Source: JAXMDT01 sp046348685
Lineage (GTDB): Bacteria; Pseudomonadota; Alphaproteobacteria; Rickettsiales; UBA998
Direction of reading: 5' to 3'
DNA: 64,000 nucleotides
NCBI GenBank assembly: GCA_046348685.1
Contig: JAXMDT010000001.1
Span: 62,001-126,000 of the forward strand
A model generated the notes under the pieces. The model searched no databases. It saw nothing but the letters and a program-made list of their open reading frames with translations, and was not told the DNA's origin. Within the stretch, counting starts at the first letter, position 1; each line of letters begins with the position of its first letter. Of this stretch, positions 33,894 to 42,950 are shown in pieces. The translations under genes were made by a program, and so were the position numbers.

Positions 33894-35066
33894 ATGGTTG
33901 ATATGAATAAGCGTTTTAGGCTTTTTTTTCTTACGATTACATTTTCACTAGCCCTCCCTGTTATTACATTTGCCAATCAGGACAAATCGCACAGCAATGT
34001 GCAGGTGGATACGCTCGATCCAACCAATGATAATTATCTACAGAAATTCTGCGCCTATCATCCGCGCAGCGGTATTTGTATTATTACGCCGAATCCGCCG
34101 GCGCATCCTCCGTTTACACCGCCAGGACAAGGTTCCGATAGTAATGTGATTATAGGAGGCGGTTCACCGGCTAATCCACCGCCGCCTCCCGCAGAATGCA
34201 CGAGCGCAACGGCAAACACATCCAGCATTGCCAGTGCGATCACGATGGCGAAGACCGGCAAAGCGGCTGTTCTTCCGCCCGGCTCTTACGGACGAATGGC
34301 GTTATCCGGCAGCTTTGGCGGCGGCACAATTAAATGCGCACAACCGGGGAAATGCAATCTCGGAAACAGCGACGTAAATGGTGCAAGCAATCTCACGCTG
34401 GAAGGTTTTACGGTGCGAGGCGGCGGCGTGGGAATCACGGTTACCTCATCCAGGAATGTAGCCATACGCTGCTCAAACTTCATTGAACAAACAAGCTCCG
34501 GCATACTTATTAATCAGGGCGGCTCCGGTAGCGATCAAATCAAAATCCACCTGAACAACTTTATGGCTAACTCAAGCGGATGTCATGTCCATGAAGCAGG
34601 TGTTTGCGGAACGCTCTCAAATGGAACGCCGATCGCAAGCATGGATTACGGTATCCGTATCTATGATGCGGGCGTGGTCGATATTCAAAAAAATACATTT
34701 GGCACATTGTTCAATCACTCCATCTCAGCCAAAGCTAATGTGGCATACACGTATGTATCAGGAAATACTTTCAACAAATGCGGAAGAAACTGCATAGAAC
34801 CCGGGCAGGAGCCGAATACGACGCGCTACCCAAACCGTACATCGGGTGAAATGGTGATCGTCAATAATACGTTCAATGACGTTATAAAAACGGCAACGGT
34901 TTTACTGGTTAAAAATGTTCGCAAAGTGACATTCACAGGAAACCGTTTGAACAATGTTCAGGGCAGGCTGCTTAATATGTACAGCTTTAAGCCCGGCGAA
35001 GCATGGTCTTCAGGCGGCACGGTGATCGGGACGGGAGTTCCGGCTGACCGGCAGGTCATTCGCTAG
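33894..35066 (+). CDS. Secreted right-handed beta-helix protein with the VDxLDP module
   Basis: 390 residues with a signal peptide (FFLTITFSLALPVITFA). Residues about 30-75 are the shared module (VDTLDPTNDNYLQKFCAYHP, then TPNPP), then a Pro/Gly linker, and residues about 100-390 a parallel beta-helix: AVLPPGSYGRMALSG, LTLEGFTVRGGGVGITVTSS, GILINQGGSGSDQIKIHLNN and repeated N-x-F turns. This is the fold of pectate/alginate lyases and epimerases; residues 280-320 hold a Cys pair (CGRNCIEPGQEP). I see no AlgE-type DPH catalytic motif, so the activity is open. agggt lies before the ATG. Confidence 0.82.
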   Translation: MVDMNKRFRLFFLTITFSLALPVITFANQDKSHSNVQVDTLDPTNDNYLQKFCAYHPRSGICIITPNPPAHPPFTPPGQGSDSNVIIGGGSPANPPPPPAECTSATANTSSIASAITMAKTGKAAVLPPGSYGRMALSGSFGGGTIKCAQPGKCNLGNSDVNGASNLTLEGFTVRGGGVGITVTSSRNVAIRCSNFIEQTSSGILINQGGSGSDQIKIHLNNFMANSSGCHVHEAGVCGTLSNGTPIASMDYGIRIYDAGVVDIQKNTFGTLFNHSISAKANVAYTYVSGNTFNKCGRNCIEPGQEPNTTRYPNRTSGEMVIVNNTFNDVIKTATVLLVKNVRKVTFTGNRLNNVQGRLLNMYSFKPGEAWSSGGTVIGTGVPADRQVIR

Positions 35067-35074
35067 TAAGCCAG

Positions 35075-35875
35075 CTACTTTTCTTCAGAAAGATAAAACG
35101 CGCAGGCAGGTCCTTCGTAGTCCACCTGGTAAGTAGCGGCACCAGGATTGGACGATACGCCATCCGAACAGTTAGGCTGACCTGAAGCACCTGTGGAACG
35201 AACGCGCACATAGCCCGTGCCAGGTTTCCCGTCATCTAGTTTAGAGTCGATTTCCTGCATTTCCTCAGTAGTAAAAACAGGCGTTATGGTTTCATAACCT
35301 GAATCCGCGCCGACGGCAAAGGTATGGCCATAATTACCATCAAACATCCATGTGCTACCGCTCATTTTCGGTATTGTCCACAAACTGAAGCCAACACCAG
35401 ACATTTTGGAGGCGGGACAATTGATACCGGCCTGCATATCGCGATTGGACGCGCTGGAGTATGTCACGCCCGTGTAGCTGCCGGATATCATATTCGCAAG
35501 GGCCAGGTGTTGCCAGGCGCGCGGCATTTCATAATTTGAGTCGATCGTATTATTGCCGTCGCCATTGCAGGTCAGGGTACCGGTTGACGCAGTGGTCAAT
35601 GCGGCGCAAGTTGCATTATAGCCGTCCGCAGTCGTACCTGCCGCGGCGCCCCATATGCTAACGGCGTTCACCATATCGCCAGGGATAGCATCGTATTTAT
35701 TCTGAAACTCCCGAAGCGCTACTTTGTATTTTTGACTATCAGAAATAACACTGCGAAGCTCGGCCTGCTTAATCAGGTTGGCCCCAGTAAAAACGCCGCC
35801 AACAAGAAGAGCGATAATCGTGATGGTGATGCTCAGTTCGAGCAGCGTAAAACCATGAGTGCGTTTCATTGGCAT
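35075..35875 (-). CDS. Type IV-like prepilin/pseudopilin
   Basis: 266-residue protein with a class III prepilin leader: MPMKRTHG is cut before F9, Glu is at mature position +5, and a hydrophobic helix follows (FTLLELSITITIIALLVGGV). The periplasmic domain has QNKYDAIPGDMVNAVSIWG, a block common in alphaproteobacterial type II secretion-like prepilins, and four cysteines. A single pilin gene without assembly genes nearby means it depends on machinery elsewhere. It stands next to the secreted-protein locus, so a type II-like exporter for those proteins is possible. Confidence 0.88.
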   Translation of the reverse strand: MPMKRTHGFTLLELSITITIIALLVGGVFTGANLIKQAELRSVISDSQKYKVALREFQNKYDAIPGDMVNAVSIWGAAAGTTADGYNATCAALTTASTGTLTCNGDGNNTIDSNYEMPRAWQHLALANMISGSYTGVTYSSASNRDMQAGINCPASKMSGVGFSLWTIPKMSGSTWMFDGNYGHTFAVGADSGYETITPVFTTEEMQEIDSKLDDGKPGTGYVRVRSTGASGQPNCSDGVSSNPGAATYQVDYEGPACAFYLSEEK

Positions 35876-35906
35876 AGTATATCACAAACCTGCTGCAAAT
35901 ACTTTG

Positions 35907-35938
35907 AAAAAAAGGCCTCCCGCCAAGAGGCGGGAGGC
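35907..35938 (-). terminator. Intrinsic terminator for gltA
   Basis: On the minus strand a 10-bp perfect stem (gcctcccgcc / ggcgggaggc, 4-nt loop) is followed by seven T. It lies between gltA and the prepilin gene, about 210 bases past the gltA stop, and would stop gltA transcripts before the pilin start. Confidence 0.8.
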
Positions 35939-36033
35939 AGAGCAACCATGGAGAAAGCAATGATAGAACATTGCTTTATTCCCAACCTAATAAGGCGGGA
36001 ATTCGGTGATTCCTTCTACTGAGATGGGTATAA

Positions 36034-36110
36034 ATGACTCATTTTCTGCGCTTCGCTGCGCACGTACTTAAATGTACGCTTACGCTGCGATGCTCTAAAA
36101 TAGAGCCATT
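36034..36110. repeat. Intergenic palindromic repeat (CACGTAC/GTACGC family)
   Basis: Imperfect palindrome centred on gcacgtac-ttaaat-gtacgc, with outer arms atgactcattttctgcg and gctctaaaatagagccat. Same centre as the elements at 13727 and 41160. It lies in the 35876-36145 gap downstream of gltA. Confidence 0.6.
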
Positions 36111-36145
36111 TCTCCTCCATCTCAGCGAAGGAGAAATTCATTTCC

Positions 36146-37474
36146 CTAAGCCGAGCGTTTTGCCTTGGCAGGGGTAATCTTGCGAGCCGGTGCGCCGGTA
36201 TAGATCTGGCGTGGGCGGCCGATGCGGAAATCAGGATCTTCCATCATTTCCATCCACTGCGACACCCAGCCGGCACTGCGGCCGATGGCAAACAATACAG
36301 TGAACAGCGACGTCGGAATGCCGAGCGCGCGGTAAATAATGCCGGAATAGAAATCGACATTCGGATAGAGTTTGCGCTCGACGAAATATTCATCTTCCAG
36401 TGCAATGCGTTCAAGTTCCATCGCAATATTGAGGAGCGGTTCATCCTTGATACCCAGCTCATCCAAAACTTCTTTGCATGCTTCACGCAGCACTTTCGCG
36501 CGCGGATCATAATTCTTATAAACGCGGTGGCCGAAGCCCATCAGACGGAACGAATCGTTTTTATCTTTCGCGCGCTTGATGAATTCCGGAATACGCTCAA
36601 CGCTGCCGATTTCTTTCAGCATGTTGATCACGGCCTCGTTAGCGCCGCCATGCGACGGTCCCCACAGCGAGGCAATGCCTGCGCCAACGCAAGCAAATGG
36701 ATTAGCGCCGGAGGAGGCGGCGAGGCGCACCGTGGAGGTGGAGGCATTCTGCTCGTGGTCGGCGTGCAGGATGAAAAGTTTTTCCATCGCGCGGGCACAG
36801 ACAGGGTTCACTTTGTATTTTTCGCACGGCGTCGAGAACATCATATAGAGGAAGTTCTCAGCAAAACCGAGCTCGTTATCCGGATAGATGAACGGCTGGC
36901 CGATGGAATATTTATACACCATCGCTGCAAGCGTCGGCATCTTCGCGATCATGCGGAGCGCGGAAAGCTCACGCTGCTTTGCATCGTTGATGTCCAGCGA
37001 ATCGTGATAGAACGCGGAGAGCGACGAGCAGGCGCCGACCATAACGGCCATCGGATGCGAACGGCGCGGGAAGCCGCGGAAAAGGAAATGCAGCTGCTCG
37101 TGCACCATGGTGTGCAGCGTGATCTGACGATCGAATTTCGATTTTTGCTCCGCTGTCGGAAGCTCTCCGTAAAGCAGCAGGTAGCAGGTGGTCAGGTAGT
37201 CGCAATTCTCAGCGAGGTCATCGATATCGTAGCCGCGGTAGCGAAGGATGCCGACATCGCCGTCGATAAATGTAATTTTGGACTCACAGGATGCGGTCGA
37301 TAAAAAACCCGGGTCGTACGTAAACAGTCCCGTCTCTTTATAAAGTTTGCTGATATCCATGACATCAGGCCCTTCCGTGCCGCTATAGACAGGCAGTTCT
37401 ACTTTTTTGCCGTCAACTTCAACAAAAGCTTTCTTGTCAGAAGGTTGGCGATTGGATTTCCAGGGAGTAATCAT
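36146..37474 (-). CDS. gltA: Citrate synthase
   Basis: Entry enzyme of the TCA cycle, oxaloacetate plus acetyl-CoA to citrate. The 442 residues match the type II (GltA, hexameric Gram-negative) form: ITFIDGDVGILRYRGYDID, FLFRGFPRRSHPMAVM, the catalytic His in LHADHEQNAST, the second His in GFGHRVYKNYDPRA, the catalytic Asp in NVDFYSGIIY, and the C-terminal RPRQIYTG. The first 30 residues (KKVELPVYSGTEGPDVMDI) are the usual beta-rich N-terminal extension of type II enzymes. Single-gene unit with a terminator at 35907-35938. Confidence 0.97.
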   Translation of the reverse strand: MITPWKSNRQPSDKKAFVEVDGKKVELPVYSGTEGPDVMDISKLYKETGLFTYDPGFLSTASCESKITFIDGDVGILRYRGYDIDDLAENCDYLTTCYLLLYGELPTAEQKSKFDRQITLHTMVHEQLHFLFRGFPRRSHPMAVMVGACSSLSAFYHDSLDINDAKQRELSALRMIAKMPTLAAMVYKYSIGQPFIYPDNELGFAENFLYMMFSTPCEKYKVNPVCARAMEKLFILHADHEQNASTSTVRLAASSGANPFACVGAGIASLWGPSHGGANEAVINMLKEIGSVERIPEFIKRAKDKNDSFRLMGFGHRVYKNYDPRAKVLREACKEVLDELGIKDEPLLNIAMELERIALEDEYFVERKLYPNVDFYSGIIYRALGIPTSLFTVLFAIGRSAGWVSQWMEMMEDPDFRIGRPRQIYTGAPARKITPAKAKRSA

Positions 37475-37591
37475 AAATTGTTCAACCTATGGTTTTGCGT
37501 ATGGGTGATTATTCACAGTAATTGGTTAGGAATCGGTTAATGTGACCTGCATCATCGACTTTTTAGGTCAGATGTCCTAATTTCCGCCCCG

Positions 37592-37717
37592 ATGTTGCCC
37601 GAATTACTCTATCACCCGACGGCTTGGCATATGGATCTACCGATCCTGCTGGCTATCTTATGCGCAGGCGGCTTGCTGGTTGCGGGCTGGCTCTATCGCT
37701 TGATGGGTTCTGTTTAA
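37592..37717 (+). CDS. Possible 41-residue membrane miniprotein
   Basis: ATG at 37592 opens a 41-codon frame whose product has an N-terminal polar part (MLPELLYHPTAWHMD) and one membrane helix (LPILLAILCAGGLLVAGWLY). There is no good Shine-Dalgarno sequence. The rest of the 37475-37814 gap holds only promoter-like AT-rich DNA. Listed as a candidate only. Confidence 0.3.
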   Translation: MLPELLYHPTAWHMDLPILLAILCAGGLLVAGWLYRLMGSV

Positions 37718-37814
37718 GGCGTTGATTTACAGCCTGAACTTTCCCTAATTTTCACGAAACCTTCACATTCCTCGCGCGCGAACCTGCTAAAATAAAGCTG
37801 TAATTTAGGATATT

Positions 37815-38777
37815 ATGGCTGAGACCCCGCAAAACGCACCTGCACCGCAAAAAGCCGAGCTGCCTCCCGTTGTTGAAGAAAACGGGATCGGCGGAAAGAG
37901 TTACCGTGTCTTCCAGAAACAAGATCCGAACGCAGCGACATGGGAATCGCACGTCGGCAGTATGCTGGGTTCGCTCGCGTATGTCGGGCTTTACACCGGC
38001 GGCGTGATTGGCACGGCAGGGACTGCCGCAGCCGGCGCTGCCGCCGCAGCAGCTACCAGCACGTTCGTGCTTCCTGGCGTTGTCATGGTGGGATTAGGCC
38101 TGGCGCTGTCGTTCGGCGCAGGTTGGATTGGGCAGAAAATCGGCAGCGCACGTGTCGAGCGCGAAAATAAAGAGGGCAAGCTTTACGGCAAGCCGACGAT
38201 GTTCAACCGCGATGCAGTGGAAAACGGGCTTTCAGGGATGTTCCTGTGGAAGCTTTTGGGATTGGCTGTTGCAGGTATAGCGAGTTGGTACCTGGGTAGT
38301 GGCTTTATACCGGATGCTGTAAAAAATCCTATAGCACATACTGCGGTAATGACTGCATCCTGGGGGGCGGCAGCTTTAGGCGGCATTAAAGGCGTGCTGT
38401 CGGGAATGAGCCAGGGCAAAGCACGCATGGTGCGCGAGTATGAAGACCTTGAACTGATTCACGCGATTGAAACCGGCAAAGGTGTGCCACAGCGCATCCT
38501 GAACGATAAGGAAGGGCCTGCTATCGGCCCTGCCGCCGGTATCGTCAGCAACGTTGTCACCACCGTCGATCCGGGAACAATCATTCATTCCATTCCAGGT
38601 ATACTAGGGGAAAAGATGCCGGAAGCGGGCATGCAGAAACCTGGCAAGATCGCGCATGATTTCAGCTATCTTGGTGACGCTCATCCTGCCGCCAATAGGC
38701 CAAAAATAAGTTTCAGTGATCGCGAATCAGCGAAAGCCGCTGCAAAAGAGCAGGGAGCGCAAGCGACGATCAGCTAA
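37815..38777 (+). CDS. Hypothetical membrane protein with glycine-zipper-like segments
   Basis: Unrecognised 320-residue protein. The N-terminal 40 residues are Pro/Ala/Gln-rich. Two long Gly/Ala membrane segments follow (GGVIGTAGTAAAGAAAAAAT with FVLPGVVMVGLGLALSFGAG) and a third pair at about 140-200 (FLWKLLGLAVAGIASWYLGS, SWGAAALGGIKGVLSG). The C-terminal 110 residues are polar (VREYEDLELIHAIETGKGVP). Colicin-like or glycine-zipper membrane insertion is a resemblance of composition only. The next gene follows after 28 bases with a strong ribosome site, so the two may be one operon. Confidence 0.65.
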   Translation: MAETPQNAPAPQKAELPPVVEENGIGGKSYRVFQKQDPNAATWESHVGSMLGSLAYVGLYTGGVIGTAGTAAAGAAAAAATSTFVLPGVVMVGLGLALSFGAGWIGQKIGSARVERENKEGKLYGKPTMFNRDAVENGLSGMFLWKLLGLAVAGIASWYLGSGFIPDAVKNPIAHTAVMTASWGAAALGGIKGVLSGMSQGKARMVREYEDLELIHAIETGKGVPQRILNDKEGPAIGPAAGIVSNVVTTVDPGTIIHSIPGILGEKMPEAGMQKPGKIAHDFSYLGDAHPAANRPKISFSDRESAKAAAKEQGAQATIS

Positions 38778-38805
38778 TAAAAAAATGTGACATTAGGGAG
38801 GGGAC

Positions 38806-39660
38806 ATGTCGCAATTGATGGATGAAATAAACCAACTCGATCTTAATGCGCCGGATGTAAAACGCAGTGAGTTACTGCAAATGTTTTTTACAAATATAGA
38901 TGCGAAATTCAGTCCTGAGAACCGTCTATTATACGCGGATGACATTAAAGATATTAAACAGCGAATCGTCGCCGTTGTTCACCCGTATAAATTATCGTCA
39001 AATTCATTGGAAGATTACAAAGAGATGGTGAAAGGGTTCAATCCCAATGGTGATGATACTGCAACCGGCCGCGAAATAGCTGATGCGATGCTGACAAATG
39101 TAGATGGTTTACTGAAAATGACTGATTACGGAATTTCAGATGCCACACCAGAACAGAAAGAAGAATATGCTACTGGCGTGCAGAAATTCAAGACGTCGCT
39201 CTGGGGCAAGGAGTGTAAACTTGGGGATCTGAGAGAAAAGTCGTTTGAAGATATTTTCGGGACTGATTCTACTCAGATAGAATCTTTTTACGGTGATTTA
39301 TGGCTATTGGACCGTGTGCGACAGAATCCGCTCATGAGGCGCGTTTTCCTGGATGAAGGCGACCAGCGTGACTTTATACGGCTGCCGCACGCCATATCCG
39401 AAGAGTTGCCTCAATTTATTCAGATGCCGGACGGTGAAGATATCTGTAACGCCCTGAAGAAAAATGCGCTTCAACACGATCCGCACGATCCAATTATTAC
39501 CGCAGAACATGAATCCCGGGAAGTTTTGCAAGAAAAAGTTGATGCAGCGGCAAGGGATGTGATGAAACACATTGAGCATGCGCGTCATCCATCGCCTCAT
39601 GAAATGATTGCTCCACAACTACCTAACCATCTTCCTGCAGAGAACAAAGGGCGCAGTTAG
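38806..39660 (+). CDS. Hypothetical soluble protein
   Basis: Unrecognised 284-residue acidic, mostly helical protein with a gggagggg ribosome site. Stretches include LLQMFFTNIDAKFSPENRLL, LWGKECKLGDLREKSFEDIF and a His-rich C-terminus (HIEHARHPSPHEMIAPQLPN). No signal peptide or membrane segment. It follows the membrane protein at 37815 closely, which suggests a functional pair. Function unknown. Confidence 0.65.
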   Translation: MSQLMDEINQLDLNAPDVKRSELLQMFFTNIDAKFSPENRLLYADDIKDIKQRIVAVVHPYKLSSNSLEDYKEMVKGFNPNGDDTATGREIADAMLTNVDGLLKMTDYGISDATPEQKEEYATGVQKFKTSLWGKECKLGDLREKSFEDIFGTDSTQIESFYGDLWLLDRVRQNPLMRRVFLDEGDQRDFIRLPHAISEELPQFIQMPDGEDICNALKKNALQHDPHDPIITAEHESREVLQEKVDAAARDVMKHIEHARHPSPHEMIAPQLPNHLPAENKGRS

Positions 39661-39665
39661 CAACG

Positions 39666-40184
39666 CTAAAGCACCAATTCCAACTTGATATCGCCGCGCG
39701 CATAAAGTTTTTTGTCTTCATCGGTCAACGGAATTTCAACAAAGCCGCAGTCACGGTAGATACGTAACGCGTTTTCCAGGATACGATTCGAATAAATGAT
39801 TATCTGATTTTTCTTTTCGGCACGTGCGACGCTGATTGCTTGCTGGGTCAATAATTTTGCAATGCCTTTTCCTTTTTGTGCAGAATCTACTCCCATTTTC
39901 GAAAGTTCGTATGCGTTTTCATCTTTTGTTTTAAGTGCACACACGCCGACAGGAATATTATCAATGCACGCGACAAAAATTTTGCCGCCTTTATCGAGAA
40001 TGGTTTTTCTCGGATCGGCAAACATGCCGGCATCGATCGGCTCGACAGAAAAATATTTTTCGAGCCATGCGCGATTGAATCGTTCGAACGCATCGCGATC
40101 AGAATCAACGTAGTCGCGGATTTCCACGGCATCGTTTTTGCAAGTAAGATTTGAAAGTGAAGAAGGTGATGTTGTCATATGCAT
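39666..40184 (-). CDS. GNAT family N-acetyltransferase
   Basis: Acetyl-CoA-dependent transferase of 172 residues. Seen: VEIRDYVDSDRDAFERFNRA at the start, the beta-bulge region GVCALK, ELSKMGVDSAQKGKGIAKLL holding the acetyl-CoA pyrophosphate loop (QxxGxG/A), and YRDCGFVEIPL near the end. The substrate is unknown. The stop is only six bases from the convergent gene at 38806. Confidence 0.88.
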   Translation of the reverse strand: MHMTTSPSSLSNLTCKNDAVEIRDYVDSDRDAFERFNRAWLEKYFSVEPIDAGMFADPRKTILDKGGKIFVACIDNIPVGVCALKTKDENAYELSKMGVDSAQKGKGIAKLLTQQAISVARAEKKNQIIIYSNRILENALRIYRDCGFVEIPLTDEDKKLYARGDIKLELVL

Positions 40185-40278
40185 ATTTTTTTCACTTAAC
40201 TACATTATATCGTTGTCAGGTAAGATAACGCACTATATATTGTAGGTCATAACAGGTGGACACATAGTCTGAAGCCGT

Positions 40279-41082
40279 ATGGAAGCAAGCAGAAGATTGC
40301 AAGATATAGTACCGACGCAGAATAGAATCCAGAAATTAGGTTTCTGGTTCGAACAGTTCACGCAGGATATCTACGAAACCTACAGGCCTCTTTTTGACTG
40401 GCGTCATTTGCTGTCCAGCCCATATGGTTCCGCCAATCAGTTTCAGAATTATCTGGATGCATCGATCCGCGAAAGCGATGTCGAAGTGCGCCGCACTATC
40501 GTCTGCTATGCGCTCGCCGCACTTGCTGCCAAACTTGCGCAGAGCGATGGCAGCATCACGCCGAAAAAGCGTAAAGCCTATGCCACGATTTTTTCGATCA
40601 GCGGCGTCTCGAAAGAAAAAATGGTCAGCCTCTTTGATGCGGCTGCCAATGATAAGGCGCCCGCACTGCAATATGCACGGCAACTGAAGACACTTGAAGA
40701 TAACGGCGAAGAAATTATTGCGCAAACGATGAAGCGTCTGGTACGCTTTTCCATGATTGATACGCCGCTGAGCGAAGCGTCGTTCAATTTCCTTGTCATG
40801 GCGGGTGACGTATTCGGATATAACGTCCAGACTGTTTCCATGATGATCAATGAACTTGACGGCCCCAGCACCGGGGACGCCTACGCACTTCTGAAGATTG
40901 AGCCGAACGCGACGTTGAAGCAGATTCAGGAAGCCTATCGCGACCGTATGCGCACCATACACCCTGATCGCTGGGGCGCTATCGGCAAAACGCAATTCCT
41001 GCATCTCCTTTTTACGGCCAAAGCTGCCGAAGTGAATGCCGCTTACCGACGCCTCACCGGTATCAAAGAGGTCAAACACTGA
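40279..41082 (+). CDS. TerB-like plus J-domain protein (DjlA-type)
   Basis: 267 residues. Residues about 65-190 look like a TerB-type helical domain (LAALAAKLAQSDGSITPKKR, then SFNFLVMAGDVFGY), and residues about 198-265 are a J domain (DAYALLKIEPNATLKQIQEA) with the essential HPD at 228-230. The order TerB then J is that of DjlA, a DnaK co-chaperone, but the N-terminal membrane helix of DjlA is missing and the J-domain loop after HPD is unusual. Likely stimulates DnaK ATPase. A strong terminator follows at 41129. Confidence 0.82.
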   Translation: MEASRRLQDIVPTQNRIQKLGFWFEQFTQDIYETYRPLFDWRHLLSSPYGSANQFQNYLDASIRESDVEVRRTIVCYALAALAAKLAQSDGSITPKKRKAYATIFSISGVSKEKMVSLFDAAANDKAPALQYARQLKTLEDNGEEIIAQTMKRLVRFSMIDTPLSEASFNFLVMAGDVFGYNVQTVSMMINELDGPSTGDAYALLKIEPNATLKQIQEAYRDRMRTIHPDRWGAIGKTQFLHLLFTAKAAEVNAAYRRLTGIKEVKH

Positions 41083-41128
41083 ATACAGGCGGCATATGCC
41101 GCCTCACGATTGCTTGCCGAGCAACTTG

Positions 41129-41158
41129 GGCCTGGGTACTATCCCAGGCCTTTTTTTT
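41129..41158 (+). terminator. Intrinsic terminator after the J-domain gene
   Basis: Stem ggcctggg / cccaggcc (8 bp, loop tactat) followed directly by eight T. Confidence 0.9.
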
Positions 41159-41159
41159 G

Positions 41160-41279
41160 AGAGTTTCCTGTTTGATCGCTCGCGTTGTTATCCTTCGGCC
41201 TCGCCGTGCTCATGTACTAGTTGTACACTCCGCGCGGCTCGCCTCGGCTGCCTGGCGAGCAAACAAATGAAAACTCTCA
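41160..41279. repeat. Large intergenic palindrome (CATGTAC/GTACAC family)
   Basis: Outer arms gagtttcctgtttgatcgctcg and gcgagcaaacaaatgaaaactc are near reverse complements. The centre is gctcatgtac-tagtt-gtacactccgcg. It fills the space between two convergent genes and shares its centre with the repeats at 13727 and 36034. Confidence 0.7.
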
Positions 41280-41288
41280 GAACGAAGA

Positions 41289-42845
41289 TTACTTTTTAGA
41301 TATGCGGCAGAGGCTGAGGGACTTATCGATGACGCTGCTATCGATGCCTGCACAATCAAGCGTGCTGTGAAAAAGATTGTCATGAGACGCAGGCTTACGG
41401 CTATTAGCGATTAACGCCTTGTACCGTTCCGGATTTTTTTTAATAAAAATATCCGATGCCCAAAACATCAGCGGTACATTACGCTGTTCGGGAATCCAGC
41501 GATCCGCTTCCTGGCCATGGAGGAAATGGCCGTTTTCACCTAGAGATTCACCGTGATCCGATGTGTAAATGACCAGCGCGTTGCGATGTTTTACCAGGCT
41601 GATTGTTTTATGCAAAAAATCGTCTGTATAAAGAATCGAGTTATCGTAACTATTAACCAGCGCATTATGTGGGCAGCGCTTCATCTGCGTGATTTGGGTG
41701 CTGCCGGTGATTGAAGTCGAGTACTCTTTACATACAGGCGTCCATTTCCGGAATGCCGCCGGATAGCGGTTCGTATATACCCAATGGCTGCCGATCGAAT
41801 GGACGACGAAGAAAAGCTTTTTTGGGTATTTGGTCAACATGGTCTGCACAAAGGGTAAAGCATCCCCATCGTAACGCATATTGAGATCGGTCAGGTATTC
41901 ATTGCTTAACCGCGAATGCTCCATAATATTTACATCGGCGAGCAGGCTCATCATAAGTTGGCCATTAAGCCACACTGCGGGAAATCCAAGCTTCTTGAAA
42001 ATTGTAATAAAGGAGGTTTCCGTGCTGGCCGCGAACGGGTCTTTCGCTGTGGCGCGCGTGATGATGCAGGGAACAGAATAGCGCGTCAGTACTTCACATG
42101 AAGTGACATGCGGAAAACTGATGAGATGCATTTCCTTGCTTAAAAGCGGCGTCGTCTGCCTGGCATAACCATTAAGCCCGAAATGATCACCCCGCGCCGA
42201 TTCACCCATAACAAAAATAATCGTAAGATCGTCGTTTTCGTTAGCCAGCGTTGCTGGCATAGTGGAAATATCCAGGCGTGTTGTGTGGATAACCTGCCAG
42301 CGGTTCAGGAAATATTCGCCGCTTGCGTAAAAGAAATTATAGGGCGCGGTGCCATAGGTAAATCCATGTCCCGCTTGCAAAGCAAATAAGGTTATCAAAA
42401 GCGTAATGAAAGTCAGCTTCGAGTCTTCCTTGCGCTTTGCGAAAAATTTTTTAGCAATGACAATAAAAGCGAAGGAGAAGAAGAGGGCGATGCCGATCAT
42501 CAAAAACCCCTTGAGACTCAAAAATTCACCGGCTTCCCGCAGATTAGTACCGAAGAATAAAGGTACGGTGTATGAATCGATAACCGCGTTGTAGGTAGTC
42601 TTTGCGTACCGGCAGACAGCCCCCGTAATGAAAACCACGGGAAGAAAAATCACCAGTGGCACAATATGAGCGCTTATGAGTAGAAATAACGCCCAAAGCA
42701 GCCCCACTTTCATAAATTCATAGGCGATATGCTGCACGTTGTGGTCGACCGCATCCTGGCCGCCTGCATTATAGAGGAAGTAGTAAATAAGGGCGAAAAG
42801 AAGGCAGGCAAGGGCACGGAGATTGATCTTGTTTGCTAGTTCCAT
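41289..42845 (-). CDS. Phosphoethanolamine transferase (EptA/MCR-type sulfatase-fold enzyme)
   Basis: Inner-membrane enzyme of 518 residues that moves phosphoethanolamine onto lipid A or another surface glycan. Five membrane helices in residues 1-165, then a periplasmic alkaline-phosphatase-like domain. Seen: FVMGESARGDHFGLNGY with the metal-binding Glu, the nucleophile T254 in SCEVLTRYSVPC (Cys at -4 and +6 as in EptA and MCR), NSYDNSILYTDDFL and YTSDHGESLGENGHFLHG with metal Asp and His. The motif SCEVLTR differs from the usual SCGTxTA, so the acceptor may differ. It stands alone, divergent from the EamA gene. Confidence 0.9.
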   Translation of the reverse strand: MELANKINLRALACLLFALIYYFLYNAGGQDAVDHNVQHIAYEFMKVGLLWALFLLISAHIVPLVIFLPVVFITGAVCRYAKTTYNAVIDSYTVPLFFGTNLREAGEFLSLKGFLMIGIALFFSFAFIVIAKKFFAKRKEDSKLTFITLLITLFALQAGHGFTYGTAPYNFFYASGEYFLNRWQVIHTTRLDISTMPATLANENDDLTIIFVMGESARGDHFGLNGYARQTTPLLSKEMHLISFPHVTSCEVLTRYSVPCIITRATAKDPFAASTETSFITIFKKLGFPAVWLNGQLMMSLLADVNIMEHSRLSNEYLTDLNMRYDGDALPFVQTMLTKYPKKLFFVVHSIGSHWVYTNRYPAAFRKWTPVCKEYSTSITGSTQITQMKRCPHNALVNSYDNSILYTDDFLHKTISLVKHRNALVIYTSDHGESLGENGHFLHGQEADRWIPEQRNVPLMFWASDIFIKKNPERYKALIANSRKPASHDNLFHSTLDCAGIDSSVIDKSLSLCRISKK

Positions 42846-42950
42846 AAGGGGCTTTTAAAGCGTGGAAATGAAAAAATTATAATGTTTTATGCGAAGTCTG
42901 TAGCGAGTGCTGGCCAAAAGCAAACGAGATATGATTTAAGTTGACTTGAT

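Noticed and set aside
36527..37303. 258-codon plus-strand ORF opposite gltA
   Set aside because: Antisense to an unambiguous citrate synthase.
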